Source of the DNA: Costus lasius
Lineage: Eukaryota > Streptophyta > Magnoliopsida > Zingiberales > Costaceae
DNA: 64,000 bases
NCBI GenBank assembly: GCA_027563935.2
Contig: JANVAS020000203.1
Location: 4,712,001-4,776,000 of the forward strand
Reading direction: 5' to 3'
In this document: positions 46,614 through 58,658 of the stretch, in pieces
Layout of the letters: every line of letters begins with the position of its first letter
Numbering within the stretch: position 1 is the first letter of the stretch
Translations under genes and position numbers: made by a program
The notes under the pieces: generated by a model
The model's input: the letters and a program-made list of their open reading frames with translations, nothing else
Told to the model about the DNA's origin: nothing
Databases searched by the model: none

Positions 46614-47903
46614 TGTTGGTGTATATGCCCTAGGACCTAGTTTTGGTCAACTTATGTACTACTTGACACTGATATTTATATATCATTCTGGCATTGTCGT
46701 TATCATTGTTTGACTACACCTGCGATTGTGTACTTACATGATAAAGTCCCTGGAGACAGATTGGATCTGTGCTCGAATTATAATCCCCAGTCGATGTACC
46801 TTAGTGGATATGGGACGGCTATGGTACTTGAGAGACTGGTATGTGGGCTGGTTAGGCACGTGGTGCTAACGCAAACACATGGGTATATCATTGGGGATAT
46901 ACTGGACTATGAGGCTATGACTTGGTGTCATGAGTTATCCTCATAAGTGACAGGAGATGCATTGATCCCTTGACTTGAGGTCATTGATCATTCTATATGG
47001 TTAGGGACTTGCTTTGATACAACCTAACACCTTGCCGTAGCTGGGAGGTCATAACGGTTGTTATTGAGCATGTCACGACCCATATGAGAAGATCAATGGA
47101 CAGACATAGGATTTGCCCCTTCCCTAAGGAAGTATGATATCCATGGAGCTCCTTTATGGTTCTATGACTGAGAGTGTATGGCCATACCCAGGTGAGAACC
47201 TGTTTTAGTCATAGCCATGTGATTGGATGAAAACAAGTGGTGACACACTTGTCCAATCGGATATCAGTACGGCAAAGAGACTGTAATGCATCTGTACCTA
47301 GTTGCGATGATGGGGATGTCGATGTCGATATCCATTCCAACGACCTGGGTAGCAGCGATGCACTGCTAGGTGCCACTCACTGCTTGTGATGACCTTTTGG
47401 TCAGCACTGCCAGCGTCAGAGCAACCTACAGGGTCGCACACCTTGATACTTGAGTTCTCGTATTGATCGGGAAGCCTTATGATCGAGTTTTTGGATAACT
47501 CGGATCTAATTGGGAGATTTCATCAGCGCCAATTGGCCTGATGAGATGGAAGAATGTTATTGGAGCCAAACTTCATTTTTGGCAGGTTGACCCGTATTTG
47601 ACCATGGTTGGTCACATTTGGATTAGGGTTGCATTGGATTGGATCCAAGTACTTAATCAACCTATGCAATGATGTTTGGGCTAGCTCATTATCTAATGAG
47701 GCCCAATAACAAGTTCTCATGAAGAGATGAGAGGCTAAAAGGGTATAATGGGGAGAAACATGAACCATTAGGCGCCTAGGGGCATAATGGGGTCATGTTG
47801 GCGCATTTGCTTCATTATGGAAGTAAAGGGCGCCTCCCCCTCTCTTCCTATGATGGAATGCATGCCTCTATGGCATTGCTTGAGGCGCAAGGCAAGGCCT
47901 TGG
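46614..47903 (+). repeat. Element I 5' LTR, first segment (U3)
   Basis: Begins TGTTGGTGTATATGCCC. GTATGGCCATAC at 47176-47187. Interrupted by G after cttgg. Confidence 0.9.
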
Positions 47904-50577
47904 TGTCACATCCCATTATCTTAACCCCAAACAAGCAACACAAGTCACAAAGGAACAGGATGTTATCACACAGGATCGATGCACATGCTAAGTAAAACCA
48001 AGTTCAGGAAAACCCGATCTGAAAATTTTTGAGAAATCCATACAAAAAATCTCCACGAATCAAAATTTCACAAATGTACCTGCCACCACGCAATACTTGC
48101 ACTAGACATATGCAAGTCAACAGTTATATCAAAACCACATAAAATCCGTAAAATCCATAAATCACATAAGGGTACCTGCCACCAGGCAATACTTGCACTA
48201 GACATATGCAAGTTCACATTTATATCAAATCTGATCGCAAATTACGAATCAACTCGAAATTCGAAGCAAAGCCACAATATCAATTTTATAAAACTCATGG
48301 AACTAACATCAATGACCCAAACACCGAAAACAGGCCAAAGCCCTCGGTGACACAAAAATCAAAATCTCAAACTGCCACAACCGGCAACACTGGTTCACAA
48401 AGTTTAGCCATAACCGGCCCGAGTTAACTAAACACAAAAATCTTATACATCGCACCAGCATAGTTGTAGAGAAAATCACATTATCCATAACATACGCTAA
48501 CTCAGGCAATGCGCCCCTGCTCTACACCTGAAAATAATGAGGGGTGAGCTACACAGCCCAGTGAGTGGATAGCCTCAATCGACCATCCATAACATACACT
48601 CAAAGATACATGCAGATTATTTTAAAAATCTTTAGCAGAACATTATGTCAACATATAATTAAAACAAAGAACAGAAAACAAAGAACAGAACTCATATAAA
48701 CAATTAGATGTACAGACATCACCCAAATGTTACCACAGAGTAACCAAAGTTCTAGAGCCATACTCTAACCAACCAAACACACCAACCACTTAGTTGTTGT
48801 CCAGCATAAATCAAGAGTGACCACATAGGGTCCAACCCGGCTCTGGCCTAAGCACTGGGAGAAGCCTGCAAATCACATGCAACACAAACATGGACAGTGT
48901 GTAGACTCAAGAGGTGCTCCCCATCCGGTCAAGATGTGATACCTTGATCTACACCACCCCATAACACAAGAATCTAAAAGTCTAAGAGTGAAGAAATCAA
49001 GAGGTGGCCCCTGTCCGACCAAGACATGGCACTTTGCTTCAATCACTCGTTCTCCCAAAGGGTTCCTTATCTGGACAACCACTAGACACATCTTATATAT
49101 TATTTCACAATCACAAAAGTGGACTCCTAAGTGTCAACCAGACTCTAGGATAGTCATTTTCATCACGATAATCACAACAGACAGGCTGAAACATCAACCC
49201 CTCACATATCACAAACACAGGGCTGAAATCTCCAACCCCTAATCTATCACAAACAGACTATCCCCTTGAGTACACAGTTACACTTAGCCTTAGTCCTATC
49301 CGCCCAATCACATCACATAACATTCGAAACCTCATAATCACATAATGTATGGTAGAGTCCTTAGGTTTCATGCTGATCAGTTCGGTTTAACCTTGCTACG
49401 TTATCACCCAAGTTTCTCAAACAAGGATACATGGCCATAAATATATAACATGCTGCACATAGAGAAACAATCATGGATCCTATAACATTATTAGCATTTA
49501 TCAAGGCATTCATAAAATCAACATAAGATTAAAGTTTGTATTCTTACAATCTACTTTACATAATACCCACATGTAGCCCACGGTTTCTACAATTACCATC
49601 ATATTATCCACTTAAAATTTAAACCCTAGTTAATAAAAATTTCATGCTCAAAAATCACTGATTTAAAGCAACCTAAATTCCACATAAGAAAATCGTAAAT
49701 TTCATGTAAGAAATATCTTAAATTCCATGTTGCAAGAATTCGGTTTTCATGATAGGTCCACCTTAAGTTTCGGTTCTTAGCATGGTCCATGTTGCAAGAT
49801 TTCGGTTCTTAGCATGGTAAAATTATCAAGCAATCAAACTTATCATCTAGCACAAACAAATAGATAGATTTCGAATAAGACACCCCACTCACCTCTTATC
49901 TTGAACCGTAAACACCAAGATGAAGATCTCTCCACACCACTCGTCTAAAGGCCTTGATGTTCTTAGGTAGACGCCACCAAAGGAAGAGAAACGCCACCAA
50001 ATCACCAATGGACGCCGGCCAAGGGAAAAAGGAAGAAGAAGAGGTTCGTCCAAGCCTTCAAAAAATCGCCAAGGTTCGTCCAAGCCTTCAAGAAATCGCC
50101 AACTTCTTTGCCCTAGCCGTCCGCCCCCCCTTGAATTTTCGATTTTTAATTTTTAAACCCGCTAACTAATTAATTCGAATAGGGTTTAAGAATTAACCCA
50201 CTTACTGATTAATTCGAATTTTAAACCCAAAATCCATCTAACTTAAGTGTAAACCCAATAACCCATAATTAATCATTCACTTAAGCGAAAATCCAATAAG
50301 GATTTAATTAACATCCAATAAGCTCTAATTAATTAATTACTAGAGTCAAAATCCATTAAGACTTAAATTAATATCCACTAACCCTTTGCCACTAATTTAT
50401 AAATAACCCCTAAAGGTTTTAGAGATAAAACTCTCCCCCATCCTAGATTTTACAAAAACAAAACATAGGAAAAATATCACAGCCAATGATTTTATTTAAA
50501 TCAAGAATAAAATATCACAGTCAATGATTTAAGTCAAGAATAGTACTTACAAGGACTTAAGATCCTTGGATCTTACA
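47904..50577 (-). repeat. Element G 3' LTR
   Basis: 2674 bp, plus strand begins tgtcacatccc and ends gatcttaca. Internal direct repeats: a unit starting gtacctgccacca at 48075 and 48172 (97-bp spacing), a 30-bp unit aggttcgtccaagccttcaa repeated at about 50043-50100, and an AT-rich stretch of taattaattcgaat-like units at 50150-50400. There is no gene in it. Confidence 0.95.
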
Positions 50578-50592
50578 TTCCTCCCTCCTTAT
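50578..50592 (-). other. Element G polypurine tract
   Basis: Element sense AAGGAGGGAGGAA abuts the 3' LTR, just after the pol stop. Confidence 0.88.
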
Positions 50593-50606
50593 AAAGCTTT
50601 AGTCCT

Positions 50607-53600
50607 CTAAAGCTCAACATTCATATCATCAAAAAGATAAGCATACAGCCTCCTCATATCAGCTTCAGTCTCCCAGGTCGCCTCCTCAACCGACTGATTT
50701 CCCCAGATAACCTTTACCAAAGGTATAGACTTGTTCCTCAGAACTTTATCCTTTCTATCCACAATCCGGATAGGTCTTTCCTCAAAGGTCAAATCACTCT
50801 GAATCTGAAGAGGTTCCAACTCCAATACATGAGATGGATCAGGATGATACTTCCTCAAAGTAGAAACATGGAACACATTATGCAAATGTTCCAAAGCAGG
50901 AGGTAAAGCCAACCTGTAAGCTACTGGACCAACTCTCTCAATAATGTCGAAAGGTCCAACAAACCTCGGGCTCAGTTTTCCTTTCTTGCCAAACCTCATA
51001 ACACCCTTAGTCGGTGATACCTTTAAGAAAACATGATCCCCTACCATAAACTCTAGGGGTCGACGACGGTCATCAGCATAACTCTTCTGTCTGTCCCGAG
51101 AAATCTTCAGTTTATCCTGAATCTCTTTGATCTTATCAGTAGTCTCCTGTACTGCATCAGATCTCAAAATCAATCTATCACCAGTTTCCTCCCAACACAA
51201 GGGAGTCCTACACCTTCTCCCATACAAAGCCTCATAAGGAGCCATCTGAATACTGGAGTGGAAGCTATTATTATAAGTGAACTCTATCAAAGATAGATCC
51301 CGATTCCACTCAGAACTCCAATCAACCACATAAGCTCTCAACAGATCTTCTAGAGTCTGGATAGTACGCTCCGTCTGGCCATCAGACTGAGGATGGTATG
51401 CTGTACTAAAACTCAACTTAGTACCCAAACCCTCCTGTAAGCTCTTCCAAAACCTGGACAGAAACTGAGAGTCCCTATCAGACACAATATCAACAGGCAC
51501 TCCATGCAGTCTGACTATCTCATCAATATACAACTTAGCCAGTCTCTCCAAAGGATAAGTCATCTTGATCGGGAGAAAATGGGCTGATTTAGTGAGTCTA
51601 TCAACAATCACCCAAATAGCATCATGACCCAATCTGGTTCTGGGCAAACCACACACAAAGTCCATACTGATACATTCCCACTTCCACTCAGGAATAGGAA
51701 GGGGCTGCAACAAACCACCAGGCTTCTGGTGTTCAGCCTTTACCGTCTGACAGGTTAAACACCTAGAGACAAAATCAATTACCTCTTTCCTCATACCCGG
51801 CCACCAAAAACTCTTCTTGAGGTCCTGATACATCTTAGTCACACCAGGGTGTAGAGAATATTTGGAATTATGGCTATCCTCCAATATTTCTTTCCTCAAG
51901 CTCGGTTCCTCAGGGACACACACCCTTCCATGGAACCGGAGAACACCATCATCAGACAAGCTAAAATCCTGAACTTCACCCGCAACCAAACTATCCCTGA
52001 TCTGAGCTAATTTCGGATCCACCGACTGCTGATCTCTGATCTTCTGCAACAAAACAGAGTGTACTCTGAGGAAAGCCACATAACCCGACTGAACTCTAGG
52101 AGAAACACTGATCCTGAGATCTCTGAACTCCTGCAATAACTGCCACTCACTGACCCGTAGTGCCGCTACTGAAGTAACTGGATGTCTGCTCAGTGCATCA
52201 GCCACTACATTAGCCTTTCCAGCCTGATACTGAATAGCGAAGTCATAGTCTTTGATCAACTCCATCCATCTTCTCTGTCTCATGTTCAACTCCTTCTGAG
52301 TGAAGATGTACTTGAGACTCTGGTGGTCAGTGAACAGATCAAACTCCTGACCCAACAAGTAGTGGCGCCATATCTTCAGAGCAAAGAATACGGCCGCCAA
52401 CTCTAGGTCATGAGTAGGGTAGTTCAACTCATACTCCTTCAGTTGTCTCGAAGCATAAGCTACCACATAACCCTTCTGCATCAAGACACAACCCAACCCT
52501 TTGCCTGAAGCATCCGTATAGACGGTAAACCTTTCCCCATCACTAGGAATAATGAGGATCGGTGTACTAGTCAACCTTCTCTTCAGCTCCTGAAAGCTCT
52601 CTTCACACTTGTCATCCCAATTAAACTTGACCTCCTTTCTGGTCAATTTAGTTAAAGGACCCGCCAGCTTGGAGAATCCCTCAACAAACCTCCGGTAGTA
52701 ACCTGCTAGACCCAGGAAACTTCTGATCTCAATAGCACTAGTCGGTCTTCCCCAATTAAGGATGGCTTGCACTTTGACTAGATCCACAGACACCCCTTGA
52801 CCAGAAATCACGTGCCTAAGGAAACTGATCTTTTCTAGCCAAAACTCACACTTACTAGCCTTGGCATATAATCGGTTTTTCCTTAGGATCTCCAGCACTC
52901 TGCGCAAGTCACTGACATGATCCGAAGTAGTCCGAGAGTACACCAAGATATCATCTATGAAGACTACCACACAAGAATCAAGCAATTCATGAAATACTCT
53001 GTTCATCAAATCCATGAAGACAGCAGGTGCATTCGTCAGTCCAAAAGACATAACTAGAAATTCAAAATGCCCATACCTGGTCCTGAAAGCAGTCTTAAAA
53101 ATATCCTCATCCTTGACCCTAAGCTGGTAATACCCTGATCTCAGATCAATCTTAGAGAACACTGTAGCTCCCTGTAATTGATCAAATAGATCATCAATTC
53201 TGGGGAGAGGATACTTATTCTTGATAGTCACTTGGTTTAGTTGCCTGTAGTCTATACACATCCTCAGAGTTCCATCCTTCTTCTTTACGAATAGCACTGG
53301 TGCTCCCCAGGGAGAAGCACTAGGCCGGATGTAACCTTTCTCCAGCAAATCCTCCAGTTGCTTCTTAAGCTCGGCCAACTCTGAGGTAGCCATGCGGTAA
53401 GGAGCTCTGGAGATAGGTGCAGTACCTGGCACCAACTCAATGCCAAACTCTACCTCTCGTATGGGTGGCAAGCCTGAAAATTCCTCAGAGAACACATCAG
53501 GAAACTCTTGCACCACCGCCATCTGAGTCAAATCAGGAGTAGAATCATCCTGCACCTTAACATGCGCAAGGTAACCCTTACACCCACTAGCAAGTAACTT

Positions 53601-55190
53601 TCTGGCCTGCATGAAAGATATCACATGTGGTCCTTGGTCTGACACTAGACCTCTCACAAAAAGCCGATTCCCATCTAGTAGATTCAAGGTGATTACTTTC
53701 TCAAAGCAATCCACAGTGGCATGATGCGAGGATAACCAATCCATACCTAGGATGACATCATAGTCTTGCATGTCTAAAAGGATTAGATCTACAAGAAACT
53801 CATAACCCTCTACATGCACTACACAATCAGCACAAACAGTGTCTGTAGATGATGATTTTCCTAAGGGAGTACTTACAGACACAACATAATCCAGCACCTT
53901 AGGTAATACAGGTAAACATGCAGCAAAGCTAACAGATACAAAAGATAAATTTGCACCAGGGTCAAATAAGATGCGAGCTAACTGATCGAATACAAATAAA
54001 GTACCTTCCACGACAGATCGGGAAGCCCGTGTATCCTTCTCAGCCACTGCATAAACTCGGGTCTGGACTGTAGGCTTATCTGTGCCTCTCGGCTGCATCT
54101 CAGGCTCTTTGCAGTCCTTGATCATGTGTCCAGGTTTCTTACACCTGAAGCATACACCATTCTTCTTATAACAGTCCCTCATCAGATGTCCTTTGAGCCC
54201 ACAATGATGACAATTCCGATCCTCTGTGTTACCGTTCTTTACATCCCTGGACTGCTGCGGTGCATCCCTGGATTGCTGCGGTGCCTTGTGAGAGTAGGGC
54301 TTATACCTGCTCTTCTTGTAATCCTTATGCTTAGGGTACTTCTTACTCTTTCCGCCAACACCATACTGAGGAGCTGCCGCCTCAGCTGCAGGAATCACAG
54401 TCACGGTCCTCTCAGATATGTATCTCTCGACGGTGCGTGCTCGCCCAACAGTCTCACTATAAGTCTCCAAGTGCTGAGCACCAACCTGTTCTCGAATGTC
54501 CCATCTGAGACCTCTGAGAAACTTGGTAGCCCTCCTCTTTTCAGTGTTTATCAGGTGAGGAGCATACTTTCCCAACTTAGTGAACTGCAACTCATACTGG
54601 TCCACAGTCATATCACCCTGCTCCAGGTGAATAAATTCCACCTCTCGGTCCTCTACCAAGCTATCAGGGAAATACTTCTCGTTAAATTGAGACAAGAAGT
54701 AGGGCCAATTTACTGTTTCTTGTCTTTCCACAGCTAGCCTCACCACGCCCTTCCACCACTCATCTGCGTCACCACGCATCATATAGGTGGCCAGACACAG
54801 CTTGTCCTCATCTGAGCAACGCATGACTTGAAAAATCTTTTCCAAGCATAACTGCCAGTTCTCTGCATTACTTGATTCTGAGCCCCCATAAAAAGAACTA
54901 GGACCCAGTTTCTGGAATTCACTCACAAGCGAGGCATAGCGCCTATGAGCGCCTTCCTGAGAGTCATTCCCCACCACCCGAGTAGTAGTCTGGGATCTCT
55001 CCTGAGTCAATTGCTGCAAGAGCTGCTGTTGCGCTTCTTGATACTGAGTCTGTTGCTGCTGCAGCATCTGAGCTTGCCTCTCTATCATGGCACCCTGTTG
55101 CTGTACCATGCCTGTCAGAGCCTCAATGGTTCTCGTGAGATCTGAGGTCTGCTCACTCTCGCCGCTAGCATTTCCTCTGGATCGCACCAT
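50607..55190 (-). CDS. Element G Gag-Pol polyprotein (Ty3/gypsy, intact)
   Basis: 1527 residues from ATG 55190. Glutamine-rich N-terminus likely to form a coiled coil (about residues 30-70), Gag core, two CCHC knuckles from residue 327 ([14 protein letters not shown] and [14 protein letters not shown]), protease with [11 protein letters not shown] (DPG in place of the usual DTG/DSG), RT with [19 protein letters not shown] and FIDDILVYS, RNase H with [10 protein letters not shown], integrase with H-H-C-C zinc site, [17 protein letters not shown] and SDGQTER, and a C-terminal chromodomain-like segment ([20 protein letters not shown] ... EEATWETE) typical of Tekay/Del. No stop or frameshift. Whether DPG and MSFG reduce activity cannot be judged here. 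Confidence 0.94.
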   Translation of the reverse strand: MVRSRGNASGESEQTSDLTRTIEALTGMVQQQGAMIERQAQMLQQQQTQYQEAQQQLLQQLTQERSQTTTRVVGNDSQEGAHRRYASLVSEFQKLGPSSFYGGSESSNAENWQLCLEKIFQVMRCSDEDKLCLATYMMRGDADEWWKGVVRLAVERQETVNWPYFLSQFNEKYFPDSLVEDREVEFIHLEQGDMTVDQYELQFTKLGKYAPHLINTEKRRATKFLRGLRWDIREQVGAQHLETYSETVGRARTVERYISERTVTVIPAAEAAAPQYGVGGKSKKYPKHKDYKKSRYKPYSHKAPQQSRDAPQQSRDVKNGNTEDRNCHHCGLKGHLMRDCYKKNGVCFRCKKPGHMIKDCKEPEMQPRGTDKPTVQTRVYAVAEKDTRASRSVVEGTLFVFDQLARILFDPGANLSFVSVSFAACLPVLPKVLDYVVSVSTPLGKSSSTDTVCADCVVHVEGYEFLVDLILLDMQDYDVILGMDWLSSHHATVDCFEKVITLNLLDGNRLFVRGLVSDQGPHVISFMQARKLLASGCKGYLAHVKVQDDSTPDLTQMAVVQEFPDVFSEEFSGLPPIREVEFGIELVPGTAPISRAPYRMATSELAELKKQLEDLLEKGYIRPSASPWGAPVLFVKKKDGTLRMCIDYRQLNQVTIKNKYPLPRIDDLFDQLQGATVFSKIDLRSGYYQLRVKDEDIFKTAFRTRYGHFEFLVMSFGLTNAPAVFMDLMNRVFHELLDSCVVVFIDDILVYSRTTSDHVSDLRRVLEILRKNRLYAKASKCEFWLEKISFLRHVISGQGVSVDLVKVQAILNWGRPTSAIEIRSFLGLAGYYRRFVEGFSKLAGPLTKLTRKEVKFNWDDKCEESFQELKRRLTSTPILIIPSDGERFTVYTDASGKGLGCVLMQKGYVVAYASRQLKEYELNYPTHDLELAAVFFALKIWRHYLLGQEFDLFTDHQSLKYIFTQKELNMRQRRWMELIKDYDFAIQYQAGKANVVADALSRHPVTSVAALRVSEWQLLQEFRDLRISVSPRVQSGYVAFLRVHSVLLQKIRDQQSVDPKLAQIRDSLVAGEVQDFSLSDDGVLRFHGRVCVPEEPSLRKEILEDSHNSKYSLHPGVTKMYQDLKKSFWWPGMRKEVIDFVSRCLTCQTVKAEHQKPGGLLQPLPIPEWKWECISMDFVCGLPRTRLGHDAIWVIVDRLTKSAHFLPIKMTYPLERLAKLYIDEIVRLHGVPVDIVSDRDSQFLSRFWKSLQEGLGTKLSFSTAYHPQSDGQTERTIQTLEDLLRAYVVDWSSEWNRDLSLIEFTYNNSFHSSIQMAPYEALYGRRCRTPLCWEETGDRLILRSDAVQETTDKIKEIQDKLKISRDRQKSYADDRRRPLEFMVGDHVFLKVSPTKGVMRFGKKGKLSPRFVGPFDIIERVGPVAYRLALPPALEHLHNVFHVSTLRKYHPDPSHVLELEPLQIQSDLTFEERPIRIVDRKDKVLRNKSIPLVKVIWGNQSVEEATWETEADMRRLYAYLFDDMNVEL

Positions 55191-55299
55191 CTTAAATTCC
55201 TACACACACATCATAGTAAGGAAAGCAAACATAAACCTATCAGGTGTCTAGCAATACACAAACATGTTTTCCCCCGAACTAAGTTTTAGCTAGCCAACT

Positions 55300-55311
55300 G
55301 CTCTGATACCA
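55300..55311 (-). other. Element G primer binding site (tRNA-iMet type)
   Basis: Element sense TGGTATCAGAGC, 3 nt inside the 5' LTR. The leader to the gag ATG is only about 110 nt (55191-55299), unlike the copia elements. Confidence 0.92.
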
Positions 55312-55314
55312 TTC

Positions 55315-57988
55315 TGTCACATCCCGTTATCTTAACCCCAAACAAGCAACACAAGTCACAAAGGAACAGGATGTTATCACACAGGATCGATGCACATGCT
55401 AAGTAAAACCAAGTTCAGGAAAACCCGATCTGAAAATTTTTGAGAAATCCATACAAAAAATCTCCACGAATCAAAATTTCACAAATGTACCTGCCACCAC
55501 GCAATACTTGCACTAGACATATGCAAGTCAACAGTTATATCAAAACCACATAAAATCCGTAAAATCCATAAATCACATAAGGGTACCTGCCACCAGGCAA
55601 TACTTGCACTAGACATATGCAAGTTCACATTTATATCAAATCTGATCGCAAATTACGAATCAACTCGAAATTCGAAGCAAAGCCACAATATCGATTTTAT
55701 AAAACTCATGGAACTAACATCAATGACCCAAACACCGAAAACAGGCCAAAGCCCTCGGTGACACAAAAATCAAAATCTCAAACTGCCACAACCGGCAACA
55801 CTGGTTCACAAAGTTTAGCCATAACCGGCCCCAGTTAACTAAACACAAAAATATTATACATCGCACCAGCATAGTTGTAGAGAAAATCACATTATCCATA
55901 ACATACGCTAACTCAGGCAATGCGCCCCTGCTCTACACCTGAAAATAATGAGGGGTGAGCTACACAGCCCAGTGAGTGTATAGCCTCAATCGACCATCCA
56001 TAACATACACTCAAAGATACATGCAGATTATTTTAAAAATCTTTAGCAGAACATTATGTCAACATATAATTAAAACAAAGAACAGAAAACAAAGAACAGA
56101 ACTCATATAAACAATTAGATGTACAGACATCACCCAAATGTTACCACAGAGTAACCAAAGTTCTAGAGCCATACTCTAACCAACCAAACACACCAACCAC
56201 TTAGTTGTTGTCCAGCATAAATCAAGAGTGACCACATAGGGTCCAACCCGGCTCTGGCCTAAGCACTGGGAGAAGCCTACAAATCACATGCAACACAAAC
56301 ATGGACAGTGTGTAGACTCAAGAGGTGCTCCCCATCCGGTCAAGATGTGATACATTGATCTACACCACCCCATAACACAAGAATCTAAAAGTCTAAGAGT
56401 GAAGAAATCAAGAGGTGGCCCCTGTCCGACCAAGACATGGCACTTTGCTTCAATCACTCGTTCTCCCAAAGGGTTCCTTATCTGGACAACCACTAGACAC
56501 ATCTTATATATTATTTCACAATCACAAAAGTGGACTCCTAAGTGTCAACCAGACTCTAGGATAGTCATTTTCATCACGATAATCACAACAGACAGGCTGA
56601 AACATCAACCCCTCACATATCACAAACACAGGGCTGAAATCTCCAACCCCTAATCTATCACAAACAGACTATCCCCTTGAGTACACAGTTACACTTAGCC
56701 TTAGTCCTATCCGCCCAATCACATCACATAACATTCGAAACCTCATAATCACATAATGTATGGTAGAGTCCTTAGGTTTCATGCTGATCAGTTCGGTTTA
56801 ACCTTGCTACGTTATCACCCATGTTTCTCAAACAAGGATACATGGCCATAAATATATAACATGCTGCACATAGAGAAACAATCATGGATCCTATAACATT
56901 ATTAGCATTTATCAAGGCATTCATAAAATCAACATAAGATTAAAGTTTGTATTCTTACAATCTACTTTACATAATACCCACATGTAGCCCACGGTTTCTA
57001 CAATTACCATCATATTATCCACTTAAAATTTAAACCCTAGTTAATAAAAATTTCATGCTCAAAAATCACTGATTTAAAGCAACCTAAATTCCACATAAGA
57101 AAATCGTAAATTTCATGTAAGAAATATCTTAAATTCCATGTTGCAAGAATTCGGTTTTCATGATAGGTCCACCTTAAGTTTCGGTTCTTAGCATGGTCCA
57201 TGTTGCAAGATTTCGGTTCTTAGCATGGTAAAATTATCAAGCAATCAAACTTATCATCTAGCACAAACAAATAGATAGATTTCGAATAAGACACCCCACT
57301 CACCTCTTATCTTGAACCGTAAACACCAAGATGAAGATCTCTCCACACCACTCGTCTAAAGGCCTTGATGTTCTTAGGTAGACGCCACCAAAGGAAGAGA
57401 AACGCCACCAAATCACCAATGGACGCCGGCCAAGGGAAAAAGGAAGAAGAAGAGGTTCGTCCAAGCCTTCAAAAAATCGCCAAGGTTCGTCCAAGCCTTC
57501 AAGAAATCGCCAACTTCTTTGCCCTAGCCGTCCGCCCCCCCTTGAATTTTCGATTTTTAATTTTTAAACCCGCTAACTAATTAATTCGAATAGGGTTTAA
57601 GAATTAACCCACTTACTGATTAATTCGAATTTTAAACCCAAAATCCATCTAACTTAAGTGTAAACCCAATAACCCATAATTAATCATTAACTTAAGCGAA
57701 AATCCAATAAGGATTTAATTAACATCCAATAAGCTCTAATTAATTAATTACTAGAGTCAAAATCCATTAAGACTTAAATTAATATCCACTAACCCTTTGC
57801 CACTAATTTATAAATAACCCCTAAAGGTTTTAGAGATAAAACTCTCCCCCATCCTAGAGTTTACCAAAACAAAACATAGGAAAAATATCACAGCCAATGA
57901 TTTTATTTAAATCAAGAATAAAATATCACAGTCAATGATTTAAGTCAAGAATAGTACTTACAAGGACTTAAGATCCTTGGATCTTACA
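55315..57988 (-). repeat. Element G 5' LTR
   Basis: 2674 bp, same length as the 3' LTR with about 11 single-base differences (for example cccgttatc versus cccattatc). Followed by target duplication cttgg. Confidence 0.95.
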
Positions 57989-57993
57989 CTTGG

Positions 57994-58645
57994 CGCACAA
58001 GGAAAGGCGTGGGAACAAAAGGTAAGGTTGAATGAGAATTATGGAAATATCTTGGAGACTTTCCTTATCTCAAACCTCCTCATCCTAGCCCTACACTTGT
58101 CATGATCCTAGCCATTACCCTAACCGCCTCTTGCCCTATAAATATGACCCTAGTCGCCCCCTCTTGTGTGTAATTGATCCTTGAAGTCGTGAACACAAGG
58201 AGAGGGGCGAGTGCTTGGAGCAAAGGGCGCATCTTCCATAACCGCAAGCCTCTTCCTCCTTTCCTCTTGGCGCAAGGAGATCTAGGGCTTGGCGGCTTGG
58301 GCGGTTTTCTTTCTTCTCTTGGCGCATCATCTTTCTTGGTGGCGCAAGTGAAGTAGAGTATCTCCCTAAGGCTTGGATCTTCTTCCCGAGGCTAGCACCG
58401 GGCGTGGAAGAAGAGAACTCAAGAGATCCGTGTGTGCGAGACTGCAGAGGGCGAACACTTGGGCGCCTTCATCGACATCGCTCTACATTGCTCTTAAGGT
58501 ATTTCCTAACTCATCGTGTCGACTCCCTTGCATGCGATCTTCACTGGGTTTTTGGGACTGGCCTGTTTCGAGGACATTCTTCCGCTGCGAAAAATGTATG
58601 TCCATAATTCTGAAAATTGTAAAATGTCCCCGGGGTTTCCCAACA
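57994..58645 (+). repeat. Element I 5' LTR, second segment (promoter, R and U5)
   Basis: Resumes I's LTR after G and ends gggtttcccaaca before the PBS. G has split the LTR upstream of the TATA box, separating the U3 region from the core promoter by 10 kb. Confidence 0.9.
58136..58147 (+). promoter_or_regulatory. TATA box of I LTR
   Basis: CCTATAAATATG, at the position matching TATATAAA in J's LTR and about 500 bp before the LTR end. Confidence 0.65.
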
Positions 58646-58646
58646 G

Positions 58647-58658
58647 TGGTATCAGAGC
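58647..58658 (+). other. Element I primer binding site (tRNA-iMet type)
   Basis: TGGTATCAGAGC, 1 nt after the LTR end. Confidence 0.94.

Larger units (their letters stand above)
47904..57988 (-). mobile_element. Element G: complete Ty3/gypsy Tekay/Del-like chromovirus, TSD cttgg
   Basis: 10085 bp, reverse orientation, flanked by cttgg at 47899-47903 and 57989-57993. Both LTRs are 2674 bp and differ at about 11 positions by eye (0.4 percent). PBS, PPT and one intact 1527-codon gag-pol frame are present. LTR length and the C-terminal domain fit the Tekay/Del clade. A potentially autonomous young copy. Confidence 0.95.

Noticed and set aside
48206..49242. 73- and 84-codon frames, repeated at 55617-56653
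   Set aside because: Inside G's LTRs; repetition is LTR identity and they recall no known protein.
54126..54737. 203-codon plus-strand frame
   Set aside because: Lies opposite the intact gag of G; a shadow of the coding sequence.
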